In this document: positions 33,908 through 42,180 of the stretch, piece by piece
Numbering within the stretch: the stretch's first letter is position 1
How the letters are laid out: every line of letters starts with the position of its first letter
DNA from: Agreia sp. PsM10
GTDB taxonomy: Bacteria > Actinomycetota > Actinomycetes > Actinomycetales > Microbacteriaceae
Direction: 5' to 3'
DNA: 64,000 nucleotides
Assembly: GCF_030433855.1 (NCBI RefSeq)
Contig: NZ_JARUXC010000004.1
Location: forward strand, 124,001-188,000
Translations under genes and position numbers: made by a program
Notes under the pieces: model-generated
Databases searched by the model: none
The model's input: only the letters and a program-made list of their open reading frames with translations
Told to the model about the DNA's origin: nothing

Positions 33908-34735
33908 ATGGCCCATTCGAAGAAGTCCTCCTCGCGCGTGCAGCGCATGCCGAAACCTCTCTACGAGAAGGAGCTCGAGCGCCTGCAGATCGAGCTCGTG
34001 AGCATGCAGCAGTGGGTGATCGACACAGGCGCCCGCGTCGTCGTGATCTTCGAGGGCCGCGATGCCGCGGGCAAAGGCGGCGCGATCAAGCGCATCATGC
34101 AGTACCTCAATCCTCGATCCGCCCGGGTCGTCGCGCTGCCGACGCCGAGCGAACGCGAGAAGGGGCAGTGGTACTTCCAGCGCTACATCGAGCGGCTGCC
34201 GACGACGGGCGAGATCGTGCTGATGGACCGCTCCTGGTACAACAGGGCCGGCGTCGAGCGGGTGATGGACTACTGCACACCCGAGCAGTACCGTCGATTC
34301 CTGCACCAGGTTCCGACGTTCGAGCGCATGCTCGTCGAAGACGGCATCATTCTCATCAAGTACTGGTTCTCGGTGTCCGACGACATCCAGGAGGAGCGGT
34401 TCCATTCGCGGTTGAACGACCCGATGCGTCGCTGGAAGCTCTCCGACACCGACGTGGTCTCGATCACGAAGTGGGAGGACTACTCCCGCGCGAAGGACGC
34501 GATGTTCGAGGCGACCGACCACGCCGACGCGCCCTGGTGGACCATCGAGAGCGACGACAAGCGCGCATCCAGAATCAACACCATCAGCCACCTGCTGTCG
34601 CAGGTGCCCTACGAGTCGCGCGACCCCGACGAGGTCACGATCCCGCCCCGCCCCGTTGCCGACGACTACGACAGGCCCGAGAAGGAGCGCTACAAGTACG
34701 TGCCCGATCACGCGGGGGCCGTCTCGAAGCGCTGA
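33908..34735 (+). CDS. ppk2: Polyphosphate kinase 2 family protein
   Basis: The 275-residue protein is a one-domain PPK2. It has Walker A (FEGRDAAGKGGAIKRI, about 49-64), the lid region with PTPSEREKGQWYFQRY, and Walker B MDRSWYNRAGVERV. These enzymes transfer phosphate between polyphosphate and nucleoside di- or triphosphates; class I members act on NDPs. ATG 33908 is preceded by GGCGAGGAGAG. It is monocistronic between a small membrane protein and an isochorismatase-like gene. Confidence 0.93.
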   Translation: MAHSKKSSSRVQRMPKPLYEKELERLQIELVSMQQWVIDTGARVVVIFEGRDAAGKGGAIKRIMQYLNPRSARVVALPTPSEREKGQWYFQRYIERLPTTGEIVLMDRSWYNRAGVERVMDYCTPEQYRRFLHQVPTFERMLVEDGIILIKYWFSVSDDIQEERFHSRLNDPMRRWKLSDTDVVSITKWEDYSRAKDAMFEATDHADAPWWTIESDDKRASRINTISHLLSQVPYESRDPDEVTIPPRPVADDYDRPEKERYKYVPDHAGAVSKR

Positions 34736-34801
34736 GGCGGATATGGTTGACTCTCGTCGTACCGGACAACATGATCCGGTAGGACGCGACGGAGGACGAC
34801 C

Positions 34802-35365
34802 ATGACCATCACAGCTCTCGACCCGAATCCCGCCCTCGTTGTGATCGACCTGCAGGCCGGAACCGCGGGAAACCCGCAGAATCCCACCGCGCATCCGATC
34901 GACGGTGTCGTGGCGGCGGCGGCGAACCTGGCCACGGCGTTCCGCGAACGCGGACTGCCCGTTGTGCTCGCCAACGTCGACGGCATGCCGGGCGGGCGCA
35001 CGCAGTACGGGGAGGGGGCTCGCGCGTTCCCGGCCGAGTTCAGTGCGCTGCTGCCCTCGTTGGCGCAGCAACCTTCAGACCTGATCGTGACGCGTTCGAC
35101 CTGGAGCGCCTTCGCGGGCACCGACCTCGACGCGACCCTGAGGCGGCTCTGTGTCACACAGGTCGTGCTCGCCGGCATGGCGACGAGCTTCGGCGTGGAG
35201 TCGACCGCGCGTCAGGCGTACGACCTCGGCTACAGCGTGGTGTTCGCGCTCGACGCGATCACCGACCGGGTCATCGAATCCCACGACGGCAGTGTGCAGC
35301 GGGCGTTCCTGGCCCTCGGCCAGGCAGCGACCGCGGCCGACGTCGTGGCGCTGCTGCCGGCCTAG
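34802..35365 (+). CDS. Isochorismatase-like hydrolase without the usual catalytic Cys and Lys
   Basis: The 187-residue alpha/beta protein has the family's first catalytic residue (ALVVIDLQAGT, Asp about 16). In the second position the family Lys is replaced (IVTRSTWSAFAGTDLD). The loop that normally holds the nucleophilic Cys reads GMATSFGVESTARQAYDLGY, with Gly in its place. True isochorismatases such as EntB also have Gly there, so the protein may be a Cys-independent hydrolase or may be inactive. ATG 34802 follows GACGGAGGACGACC. Its stop overlaps the convergent SMR gene by four bases. Confidence 0.85.
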   Translation: MTITALDPNPALVVIDLQAGTAGNPQNPTAHPIDGVVAAAANLATAFRERGLPVVLANVDGMPGGRTQYGEGARAFPAEFSALLPSLAQQPSDLIVTRSTWSAFAGTDLDATLRRLCVTQVVLAGMATSFGVESTARQAYDLGYSVVFALDAITDRVIESHDGSVQRAFLALGQAATAADVVALLPA

Positions 35366-35682
35366 TACTCCGCGCCCACCTCGACCAGGAGTACTCCGCC
35401 CATCACGAGGGCGATGCCCGCCGCCATCACCCAGGTGAACGGTTCCTTGAAGATGAGCCGTCCGGCCACCGCGGTGAGCGCGACCCCGGCCGCCGACCAG
35501 ATTCCGTAGGCCACGCCGAGCGGCATGTCGTTCTGCAGCGCGAACGACAGGCACGTGAATGCGATGCCGTAGCCGAGCGCGACGGGGATGTACCAGAGCT
35601 TGCTGCCCGTGATCGCGGCCTTCAGTGAGAGGGTGGCGGTGACCTCGGTGAGGATGGCGCCGATGAGGAAGATCCAGGCCAT
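35362..35682 (-). CDS. Small multidrug resistance (SMR) protein, second subunit
   Basis: The 106-residue protein has four helices and the SMR landmarks GAILTEVTATLSLKAA (membrane Glu about 13), PLGVAYGIWSAAGVALTA and a final helix VMAAGIALVMGGVLLVEVG. Its start overlaps the stop of the upstream SMR gene by one base. Paired SMR genes usually encode heterodimeric exporters of cationic compounds or guanidinium-like metabolites. Confidence 0.9.
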   Translation of the reverse strand: MAWIFLIGAILTEVTATLSLKAAITGSKLWYIPVALGYGIAFTCLSFALQNDMPLGVAYGIWSAAGVALTAVAGRLIFKEPFTWVMAAGIALVMGGVLLVEVGAEY

Positions 35683-36038
35683 CAGCTCGCCTCCGTCGCG
35701 CTCGCGCGCGTCTTCTCGGCGCGCTGCCGTCCGAGCTCGATGCAGAGCACGCCGCCGATGATCAACAGCAGCCCGGCCCCCATGACCGGAGTCAGCGGCT
35801 CACCGAACAGCAGCGCCGAGAACAGGGCCGTCAGGGCAACCCCGAGGGCTCCCCAGATTCCGTAGGCGACGCCGAGCGGCAGCCCCGCGCGCAGCACCAG
35901 CGACAGGAAGACGAACGCCCCCGCGAAGCCCGCCGCCATCAACGCATACCAGCCGGGATGCTCGAGCGCGGCTTTCAGTGACAGCGACCCGGTCACCTCG
36001 CTCACGATGGCGCCGCCCAGAAACAGCCACTTCTTCAC
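35682..36038 (-). CDS. Small multidrug resistance (SMR) protein, first subunit
   Basis: The 118-residue protein has four helices, the conserved Glu in GAIVSEVTGSLSLKAALEHP, the LPLGVAYGIWGALGVALTAL motif and a basic C-terminal tail (GRQRAEKTRASAT). It is the upstream member of an overlapping SMR pair, with which it probably forms an antiparallel heterodimer using proton exchange. The tail length difference between partners is normal for such pairs. Confidence 0.9.
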   Translation of the reverse strand: MKKWLFLGGAIVSEVTGSLSLKAALEHPGWYALMAAGFAGAFVFLSLVLRAGLPLGVAYGIWGALGVALTALFSALLFGEPLTPVMGAGLLLIIGGVLCIELGRQRAEKTRASATEAS

Positions 36039-36076
36039 GCTCGGTCACCCGTCATGTCGCCAGTGTGTCAGAGGGC

Positions 36077-36155
36077 CGCGCTGCAACTCAGGAAAACTCG
36101 CCTCGCGACGATCGAAATACGCAAGGAGGACTCGAATTTCCTGAGTTGCAGCGCG
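36077..36155. terminator. Long inverted repeat downstream of the lactate dehydrogenase
   Basis: CGCGCTGCAACTCAGGAAA (36077-36095) has an exact reverse complement at 36137-36155. The 41-base loop between them is featureless. It lies between the stop of the FMN dehydrogenase and the start of the SMR pair, all on the minus strand, so termination is likely. It could also be a dispersed repeat found elsewhere in the genome; no second copy is in the window. Confidence 0.55.
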
Positions 36156-36162
36156 ACCCGAA

Positions 36163-37563
36163 CTACGCGTCGGCGGGCGTCGCCTCGACCTTCTTCTCCG
36201 CCGCCCTGGCGACCGCAGGGGTGGATGCGGCGGGCTTGCGGGTTGGCGCCTTGCGCGTGCCGGCCGACGCGGCCGTGCCCTTCGAGGGCCGCGAGGCGGC
36301 CTGCTCGGCCACCGCGGCGGTCTGCGCCGAGACGGCGCGGGGCGCCAGGCGCTGCAGCTGCGTGACATGCGCCGGGGTCAGCTCCTCGATGGAGGCGACC
36401 TCGAGCAGCTTCATCGTGCGCACGATCTGCTCCGACAGGATCGAGATCGTGCGGTCGACGCCCGCGCGCCCTCCGGCCATGAGCCCGTAGAGGTAGGCGC
36501 GGCCGATCAGGGTGAACTTCGCGCCGAGGGCGAGCGAGGCCACGATGTCGGCGCCGTCCATGATGCCCGTGTCGACCATCACCTCGACGTCGCCGCCGAC
36601 CTCGCGGGCCACGTCGGGCAGCAGGTGGAAGGGGATCGGGGCACGGTCGAGCTGGCGCCCTCCGTGGTTCGAGAGCAGGATTCCGTCGACGCCGAGGTCG
36701 GCGAGGCGCTTCGAGTCCTCGAGGTTCTGCACTCCCTTGATCACGATCTTGCCGGGCCACATGCTGCGGATGAACGCGAGGTCGTCGAAGTCGATCGACG
36801 GGTCCATTGCCGAGTCGAGCAGCTCGCCCACGGTGCCGCCGGTCGACGACAGCGACGCGAACTCGAGCGGGGGAGTCGTGAGGAAGTCGTACCACCACCA
36901 GGGCCGGGGGATCGCGTTGATGATGGTGCCCGCCGTGAGCTGCGGAGGAATCGAGAAGCCGTTGCGCTTGTCTCGCAGGCGCGCGCCGGCGATGGGGGTG
37001 TCGACGGTGAACATGAGCGTGTCGAAGCCGGCCGCGGCCGCCCGTTCGACGAGTCCGTACGAGATCTCGCGCTGGCGCATCACATAGAGCTGGAACCAGT
37101 TGCGCCCGGTCGGGTTCGCCGCCTTGACGGCCTCGATCGACGATGTTCCGAGGGTCGACAGTGTGAACGGGATGCCGGCCGCGGCGGCGGCCCCGGCCCC
37201 GGCGATCTCGCCCTCGGTCTGCATCAGACGGGTGAAGCCGGTGGGGGCGATGCCGAACGGCATGGTCGAGGTGCCGCCGAGGATCTGAGTGGTCGTGTCG
37301 AGCTTCGACACGTCGCGCAGGATCGACGGGTGGAACTCGATGTCCTGGAACGCCTGCCGCGCACGCGTGAGCGACAGCTCGCCCTCCGCCGATCCGTCGG
37401 TGTAGTCGAACGCCGCCTTCGGGGTGCGCCGCTTGGCGATGGTGCGCAGGTCGTCGATGGTCAGCGCGCCCTGCAGCCGACGCTTCTTGCCGTCGAGCTC
37501 GGGCTTCTTGAACTGCATCAAGGGAAGCAGCTCCTTGGGGTTCGGAAAACGGCGTTCAACCAT
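36163..37563 (-). CDS. FMN-dependent alpha-hydroxy-acid (L-lactate) dehydrogenase
   Basis: This 466-residue TIM-barrel flavoenzyme shows [18 protein letters not shown] near the N-terminus, [53 protein letters not shown], the catalytic [12 protein letters not shown], and [20 protein letters not shown] near the phosphate site. It would oxidise L-lactate or a related hydroxy acid to the keto acid. An Ala/Lys/Pro-rich tail of about 60 residues (after [13 protein letters not shown]) is unusual and may be a flexible linker to other proteins. ATG 37563. The FadR-type regulator gene ends only 12 bases upstream, in the same orientation, suggesting one operon under autoregulation. Confidence 0.9.
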   Translation of the reverse strand: MVERRFPNPKELLPLMQFKKPELDGKKRRLQGALTIDDLRTIAKRRTPKAAFDYTDGSAEGELSLTRARQAFQDIEFHPSILRDVSKLDTTTQILGGTSTMPFGIAPTGFTRLMQTEGEIAGAGAAAAAGIPFTLSTLGTSSIEAVKAANPTGRNWFQLYVMRQREISYGLVERAAAAGFDTLMFTVDTPIAGARLRDKRNGFSIPPQLTAGTIINAIPRPWWWYDFLTTPPLEFASLSSTGGTVGELLDSAMDPSIDFDDLAFIRSMWPGKIVIKGVQNLEDSKRLADLGVDGILLSNHGGRQLDRAPIPFHLLPDVAREVGGDVEVMVDTGIMDGADIVASLALGAKFTLIGRAYLYGLMAGGRAGVDRTISILSEQIVRTMKLLEVASIEELTPAHVTQLQRLAPRAVSAQTAAVAEQAASRPSKGTAASAGTRKAPTRKPAASTPAVARAAEKKVEATPADA

Positions 37564-37574
37564 GGGGCAGTCCT

Positions 37575-38363
37575 CTATCTGGTCAGGGGGTCGGCGGGTG
37601 CGGAGATGAAATTGGTCTCGGTGTAGTAGCCGGTGATGTGCGCACGAACGCGGCCGCGGGCGAGCTCGGCGTCGCCTGTCTCGATGGCGTCGACGATGCT
37701 GCGGTGCTCGTGGCGCAGGCGGCCGGATGTCTCGGCCCACGACGGCAGGTTCGGCACGCCGGCGAGAACGTAGCTCTCGATCGAGTTGCGGAGGCCCGCC
37801 ATCATCGAGGCGATCACGGCGTTGCCGGAGAGCTCCGCGAGCGCCAGGTGGAAGGCCGCGTCGAGCGCGAGGAACTCGGCCTCGGAGACCCGGCCATCGG
37901 CATCCATCGCATCGAGCAGCTCGACGGCGGGGCCGAGATCGAGCCCGTCGACACGGGCCCCGGATGCCTCGGCCAGCTCGGTCACGACGGCCGCCTCGAG
38001 CACCAGTCGGGTCTTCACCACGTCGCGCACGTCGAATCCCTGGGCGGCGACCTGCAGGCGCATCAGTGACGACATGCCGCCGGATGGGCGGGCCACGATG
38101 ATGGCGCCGGACTGCGGGCCCGATCCGGTCTGCGTGCGGATGAGCCCGAGCACCTCGAGCACGCGCAGTGCCTCGCGAACAGACGAGCGGCCGACGCCGA
38201 GTTCGCTCGCGAGCGTCCGCTCGGCGGGCAGGTGGTCGCCGGGAACCAGACGCCCGGCGAGAAGGTCGGCCTCGATGTGCTGCAGCACGACCTGCCAGGC
38301 GCGGCGCGGGTCGATCGGCGCAGCGGATGCGGGGGAGACGGCACGCGCGTCGACTGCGGTCAC
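37575..38363 (-). CDS. FadR-family GntR regulator (LldR-like)
   Basis: The winged helix-turn-helix ([20 protein letters not shown], then [20 protein letters not shown]) is followed by an all-helical FCD domain with the metal-binding pattern [17 protein letters not shown] and [21 protein letters not shown] 38363 (VTAVDARAV) is the likely start. Directly downstream is the FMN lactate dehydrogenase, so this is probably a lactate-responsive repressor. A matching TGTGGTCAGACCACA palindrome lies 52 bases upstream. Confidence 0.88.
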   Translation of the reverse strand: MTAVDARAVSPASAAPIDPRRAWQVVLQHIEADLLAGRLVPGDHLPAERTLASELGVGRSSVREALRVLEVLGLIRTQTGSGPQSGAIIVARPSGGMSSLMRLQVAAQGFDVRDVVKTRLVLEAAVVTELAEASGARVDGLDLGPAVELLDAMDADGRVSEAEFLALDAAFHLALAELSGNAVIASMMAGLRNSIESYVLAGVPNLPSWAETSGRLRHEHRSIVDAIETGDAELARGRVRAHITGYYTETNFISAPADPLTR

Positions 38364-38414
38364 GTCGCGTCCTCCTCGATCGCCGGCTATCACGGGGCGC
38401 CTGTGGTCAGGCCG

Positions 38415-38429
38415 TGTGGTCAGACCACA
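38415..38429. promoter_or_regulatory. FadR/LldR-type operator
   Basis: TGTGGTCAGACCACA is a perfect palindrome around a central A. It contains the TGGTNNNACCA core typical of FadR-family regulators such as LldR and PdhR. A half-site, TGTGGTCAG, lies at 38402-38410. Position upstream of the regulator gene fits autoregulation of the regulator-dehydrogenase operon. Confidence 0.72.
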
Positions 38430-38527
38430 GCATATGCGCGGTGTCGCCGGTTGTCCATCCATGCCGCACTCTCAGGTGCCGGGTCTAGCGTTTAAGCCAG
38501 CCCTCTTCTCCCAGGCTTCCGGGACGT

Positions 38528-38549
38528 GTTCCCTGAGCCTGTCGAAGGG
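38528..38549 (+). repeat. Single copy of the GTTCCCTGAGCCTGTCGAAGGG repeat
   Basis: One exact 22-base unit lies upstream of the PEBP gene with no inverted partner nearby, so it cannot form the hairpin seen at 18545 or 51374. It may be a decayed REP element. Confidence 0.8.
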
Positions 38550-38576
38550 GAACGGCACCCGAACAAAGGACATCCG

Positions 38577-39104
38577 ATGAGCGCGAACCCCTACGACCGA
38601 CTTCCGAAGCTCCCCTCATTCGACCTCGAATCGGCCGATGTGAAGCAGGGCGAGCGGTTGTCGAACGATCAGGTGGGGTCGGGGGCCGGCGGCAGCGACA
38701 TCTCGCCCCAGCTGAGCTGGTCCGGTGCGCCCGAGGCGACCAAGAGCTACGTCGTGACGGTCTACGACCCCGACGCACCCACGGCATCCGGATTCTGGCA
38801 CTGGGCCGTGTTCAACATTCCGGCCGAGGTGACGAGTCTCGCCGCGGGCGCCGGAACCCCGGGCAGCGAGCTGCTGCCGGCAGGCGCGATCACCCTGCGC
38901 AACGACGGAGGCGTCGCCGGATTCGTCGGAGCCACCCCTCCTCCCGGCCACGGCGACCACGAGTACTACGTCGTGGTGCACGCGGTCGACGTCGAGACCC
39001 TCGACATTCCCGAAGACGCGTCTCCCGCGATGCTCGGCTTCAATCTCTTCTTCCACGGCATCGGTCGCGCGGTGATCAGCGCTCCGTACAGCGTCTCCGA
39101 CTGA
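38577..39104 (+). CDS. YbhB/YbcL-family PEBP-like (Raf kinase inhibitor-like) protein
   Basis: This 175-residue protein matches bacterial PEBP homologues: [40 protein letters not shown] with the conserved DPDAP and W-H-W ligand-site residues, [23 protein letters not shown], and YGVGR-like [17 protein letters not shown] 38577 follows AAAGGA. Family members bind small phosphate or phospholipid ligands; the bacterial role is unclear. It is convergent with the next gene. Confidence 0.9.
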   Translation: MSANPYDRLPKLPSFDLESADVKQGERLSNDQVGSGAGGSDISPQLSWSGAPEATKSYVVTVYDPDAPTASGFWHWAVFNIPAEVTSLAAGAGTPGSELLPAGAITLRNDGGVAGFVGATPPPGHGDHEYYVVVHAVDVETLDIPEDASPAMLGFNLFFHGIGRAVISAPYSVSD

Positions 39105-39117
39105 GCCGCGCGGGCGG

Positions 39118-39498
39118 TCAGCCGATGAGCGACCGCACGTAATCGAAGGATTCCCTGGTCAGTGCCGACCAGTTCTCGAGCGTCTTCGCGGGGTCGGCCG
39201 TGTGCAGATCGTCGCCCGAGGGCACCTCGATCCACTCGCGCATCGTTCGCCGGCCCATCGACAGCGGCGCAGCTCGCCCCTGCTCGATCAACTCGAGTGC
39301 GCGCTCGCGCGGCACCTTCACGATGAGCCGGTCGTCGCTGCCGATGAACGCGACGATCTTCGTGCCCGTTCGGATGCCGGGGTTGTGGAGCATGGTCCCG
39401 AGCTCGACGGGGCCGGCCGACCTCAGGCTTGCCGCGATCTCGTGCAGCAGTTCGATCGCGGCGTCGGATGGCGTGCTCATGCGGACCACCGTACTCAT
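39118..39498 (-). CDS. TfoX/YjbR-like domain protein
   Basis: The 126-residue protein has the small alpha/beta pattern LGTMLHNPGIRTGTKIVAFI, then DDRLIVKVPRERALELIEQG, and MREWIEVP. This fits TfoX-N/MmcQ-YjbR type proteins, which have a DNA-binding-like fold but no settled function. Two ATG starts are possible (39498 or 39480). The gene is divergent from the PadR operon. Confidence 0.65.
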   Translation of the reverse strand: MSTVVRMSTPSDAAIELLHEIAASLRSAGPVELGTMLHNPGIRTGTKIVAFIGSDDRLIVKVPRERALELIEQGRAAPLSMGRRTMREWIEVPSGDDLHTADPAKTLENWSALTRESFDYVRSLIG

Positions 39499-39591
39499 TC
39501 TCGGCCGCTCCGCTAATCAGTCTTGCTATCTACCGGTACTCATGTTTACTATGTAGTGGTAGTCAACAACACTGAGTAGTAGGGAGTCCGG

Positions 39592-39978
39592 ATGGGCAAG
39601 CAGGCGACCGAGATGCTCAAGGGTGCACTCGAAGGAATCGTGCTCGGCATCCTCAGCGACCGGGCGGCGTATGGCTACGAGATCACGGCCTGGCTGCGCG
39701 ATCAGGGCTTCGCCGACATCGCCGAGGGCACCATCTATGCCCTGCTCCTGCGCATCGAGCAGCGCGGCTACGTCGACGTGGTGAAGGAGCCATCGGAGAA
39801 GGGGCCGCCGCGCAAGGTCTACACGCTGAACTCCGCCGGCGCCCGCACTCTCGACGAGTTCTGGGCCAACTGGAGCTTCCTGGCCGAGTGCATCGAGCAG
39901 CTTCGCGCCCGCGTCGATGCTCCGCCGACAGGCACCACTCGAACACGAACATCACGAATCGAAGGAGAGCACTCATGA
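39592..39978 (+). CDS. PadR-family transcriptional regulator
   Basis: The 128-residue protein is a PadR winged helix: LKGALEGIVLGILSDRAAYG with the conserved YGYEI, then ADIAEGTIYALLLRIEQRGY and KGPPRKVYTLNSAG. ATG 39592 has AGTAGGGAG upstream. It leads a tight operon with a DUF1048 protein and an ABC exporter and presumably represses it until a drug is bound. The AT-rich, TAGTNNTAG-containing stretch at 39535-39585 is the likely operator zone, though I cannot define the site. Confidence 0.9.
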   Translation: MGKQATEMLKGALEGIVLGILSDRAAYGYEITAWLRDQGFADIAEGTIYALLLRIEQRGYVDVVKEPSEKGPPRKVYTLNSAGARTLDEFWANWSFLAECIEQLRARVDAPPTGTTRTRTSRIEGEHS

Positions 39979-40340
39979 CCGCTGCATGGATCGAACAGGT
40001 CACCGGATCGTTCGAAGACAAGAAGCGCTGGCGCGAATACAAGGCGCGCAAGAAGCAGATGCCTGGCAGCTACCGAACCGCGATCGAGGGGCTCGAGCGC
40101 TATCTCACCTATGCCGGCGCGGTCAGCAAGGGAGACGTGCTGGTGCAGATGTTCGACGACCTCGCCGACCTCGTGGAACGCGCTGCTGCGGACTCGACGC
40201 CGATTCGCGAGATCGTCGGCGACGATCCCGTGGAATTCGCCGAGGAGTTCATCAGGAACTACAGCGACGGGCAGTGGATCAGCAAGGAACGCGCCCGGCT
40301 TGTCGAATCGATCGATCGTGCCGTCGCCGACCAGGCCTGA
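39975..40340 (+). CDS. DUF1048 family protein
   Basis: The 121-residue, mostly helical, charged protein opens AAWIEQVTGSFEDKKRWREY and contains LPGSYRTA-like MPGSYRTAIEGLERYLTYAG, matching DUF1048. ATG 39975 overlaps the PadR stop as ATGA. DUF1048 genes are commonly found between PadR regulators and ABC exporters in Firmicutes and actinobacteria. The role is unknown, perhaps modulation of the regulator. Confidence 0.85.
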   Translation: MTAAWIEQVTGSFEDKKRWREYKARKKQMPGSYRTAIEGLERYLTYAGAVSKGDVLVQMFDDLADLVERAAADSTPIREIVGDDPVEFAEEFIRNYSDGQWISKERARLVESIDRAVADQA

Positions 40341-41124
40341 CGCGGGGCCCGCCATTCGGGTGCGCGGGCTCGTCAAGTCGTTCGGCGACCTCGCCGTGCT
40401 GCGCGGCGTCGACCTCGATGTCGATCGGGGCAGTGTCTTCGCGCTTCTGGGCTCGAACGGCGCGGGCAAGACCACGCTCGTGCGCATCCTCTCGACGCTG
40501 CTGTCATCGGATGCGGGCCCGTCGATCGTGAACGGGTTCGACGTGGCCGTCGAGCCGGCGCGAGTACGCGAATCGATCAGTCTCACGGGGCAGTTCGCCG
40601 CCGTCGACGAGGTGTTGTCGGGGAGGGAGAACCTCGTGCTCATCGCGCGGCTCCGCCACCTCCCGAAGGCGGGCGCGATCGCCGACGAGCTGCTCGCTCG
40701 CTTCTCCCTCACCGACGCGGCAGATCGTCGCGCTGCGACGTACTCGGGCGGAATGCGGCGACGGCTCGACATCGCGATGAGCCGCATCGGATCGCCCGCG
40801 GTGATCTTTCTCGACGAACCGACCACGGGCCTCGACCCGCAGGCCCGCGCCGAGGTCTGGCAGACGATCAGGTCACTCGCCGATTCGGGGACGACCGTGA
40901 TGCTGACGACTCAGTACCTCGAGGAGGCGGAGCAGCTCGCCGACCGGATCGCCATCCTGCACGAGGGAACGATCATTCGCAGTGGCACCCTCGACGAACA
41001 CACCAGTCTTCTTCCGGCAGCCCGGGTGGAGTACGTGGAGAAACGTCCGTCGCTCGAGGAGGTCTTCCTCGCACTCGTCGGCTCCGGCGCTCCGGATGGT
41101 TCACGTCGAAAGGATCCGTCATGA
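40318..41124 (+). CDS. DrrA-like ABC exporter ATPase
   Basis: The 268-residue ATPase has Walker A LLGSNGAGKTTLVRIL, the Q-loop region SLTGQFAAVDEVLSGRENL typical of DrrA-type daunorubicin exporters, signature YSGGMRRRLDIAM, Walker B VIFLDEPTTGLDPQ and the H-loop region MLTTQYLEEAEQLADRI. GTG 40318 starts inside the DUF1048 gene (22-base overlap), and the stop overlaps the permease start (ATGA). Substrate unknown. Confidence 0.92.
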   Translation: MPSPTRPDAGPAIRVRGLVKSFGDLAVLRGVDLDVDRGSVFALLGSNGAGKTTLVRILSTLLSSDAGPSIVNGFDVAVEPARVRESISLTGQFAAVDEVLSGRENLVLIARLRHLPKAGAIADELLARFSLTDAADRRAATYSGGMRRRLDIAMSRIGSPAVIFLDEPTTGLDPQARAEVWQTIRSLADSGTTVMLTTQYLEEAEQLADRIAILHEGTIIRSGTLDEHTSLLPAARVEYVEKRPSLEEVFLALVGSGAPDGSRRKDPS

Positions 41125-41885
41125 CAACTCACGTGATCGGCGACACCGCCGTTCTGACTGCGCGATCGCTGCGGCACATCCTGCGCAGTCCCGACACGAT
41201 CGTGACCACGGCCGTCACCCCGATCGCCCTGATGCTGCTCTTCGTCTTCGTGCTGGGCGGCGCCATCGACACGGGCGGCGACGTGCCGTACGTCGAGTAC
41301 CTGCTCCCGGGCATCCTGCTGATCACCATCGCGTCGGGAATCGCGTATACGGCCTATCGCCTGTTCCTCGACATGCAGAGCGGCATCGTCGACCGCCTGA
41401 GGTCGATGCCGATCGCGAGGTCGAGCGTTCTGTGGGCGCACGTGCTCACGTCGATGGCGGCCAATCTGATCTCGGTCGTCGTCGTCACGGGTGTGGCGTT
41501 GCTGCTCGGCTTCCGGTCGGGTGCATCGGTGCTCGCGTGGCTTGCCGTCGCCGGCCTGGTGGTGCTGTTCACCCTCGCCCTGACCTGGATCGCCGTGATC
41601 GCAGGACTCTCGGCGAAGTCGATCGATGGGGCGAGCGCCTTCAGCTACCCGCTGATCTTCCTTCCCTTCATCAGTTCGGCCTTCGTTCCTACCGATTCGA
41701 TGCCGGGGCCGGTCGCCTGGTTCGCAGAGAACCAGCCTGTGACGTCGATCGTCGACACGATCCGAGCACTGCTCGCAGGGCAGCCCGTGGGCGGCGAGAT
41801 CTGGATCGCGCTGGCATGGCTCGGCGGCATCCTTGTCGCTGCATACGTGGCGGCGCTCGCGACCTACCGCCGCCGCCTGAGCTGA
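41121..41885 (+). CDS. ABC-2 type exporter permease (DrrB-like)
   Basis: The 254-residue protein has six predicted helices, the ABC2 pattern YVEYLLPGILLITIASGIAY, the DrrB-like DRLRSMPIARSSVLWAHV coupling segment, and FLPFISSAFVPTDSMPGPVAWFAENQPVT near the end, presented here as two adjacent parts of one loop. It pairs with the overlapping ATPase. From 41886 to 42180 (295 bases) I see only an AT-richer promoter-like region for the next gene. Confidence 0.92.
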   Translation: MTTHVIGDTAVLTARSLRHILRSPDTIVTTAVTPIALMLLFVFVLGGAIDTGGDVPYVEYLLPGILLITIASGIAYTAYRLFLDMQSGIVDRLRSMPIARSSVLWAHVLTSMAANLISVVVVTGVALLLGFRSGASVLAWLAVAGLVVLFTLALTWIAVIAGLSAKSIDGASAFSYPLIFLPFISSAFVPTDSMPGPVAWFAENQPVTSIVDTIRALLAGQPVGGEIWIALAWLGGILVAAYVAALATYRRRLS

Positions 41886-42180
41886 GCGCGTGACCATCGG
41901 GGAGTGACGAACCCGGTACGGACTCGACTATGAGGAATATTCGCGAATTCGCGTAATGACGGGTCGGCTCGGCTGTCTCTTCCTGTAGGAGCAGGCGAGT
42001 CGCCCCCAAGACTCGTCGCCCCGTTTCACGGTGTTCTCAATGCGCTGAGCGGATGTATTCAGATCTATCGGACTCCGAATTAACAACTTTTCCTCACATA
42101 TGGGCCGAACTTGCCCTACGGTGAGAACCGCACGGAGAAAGAGTGGGGACTCTCTCAGGTTCACAATCCAAGGAGACCCC

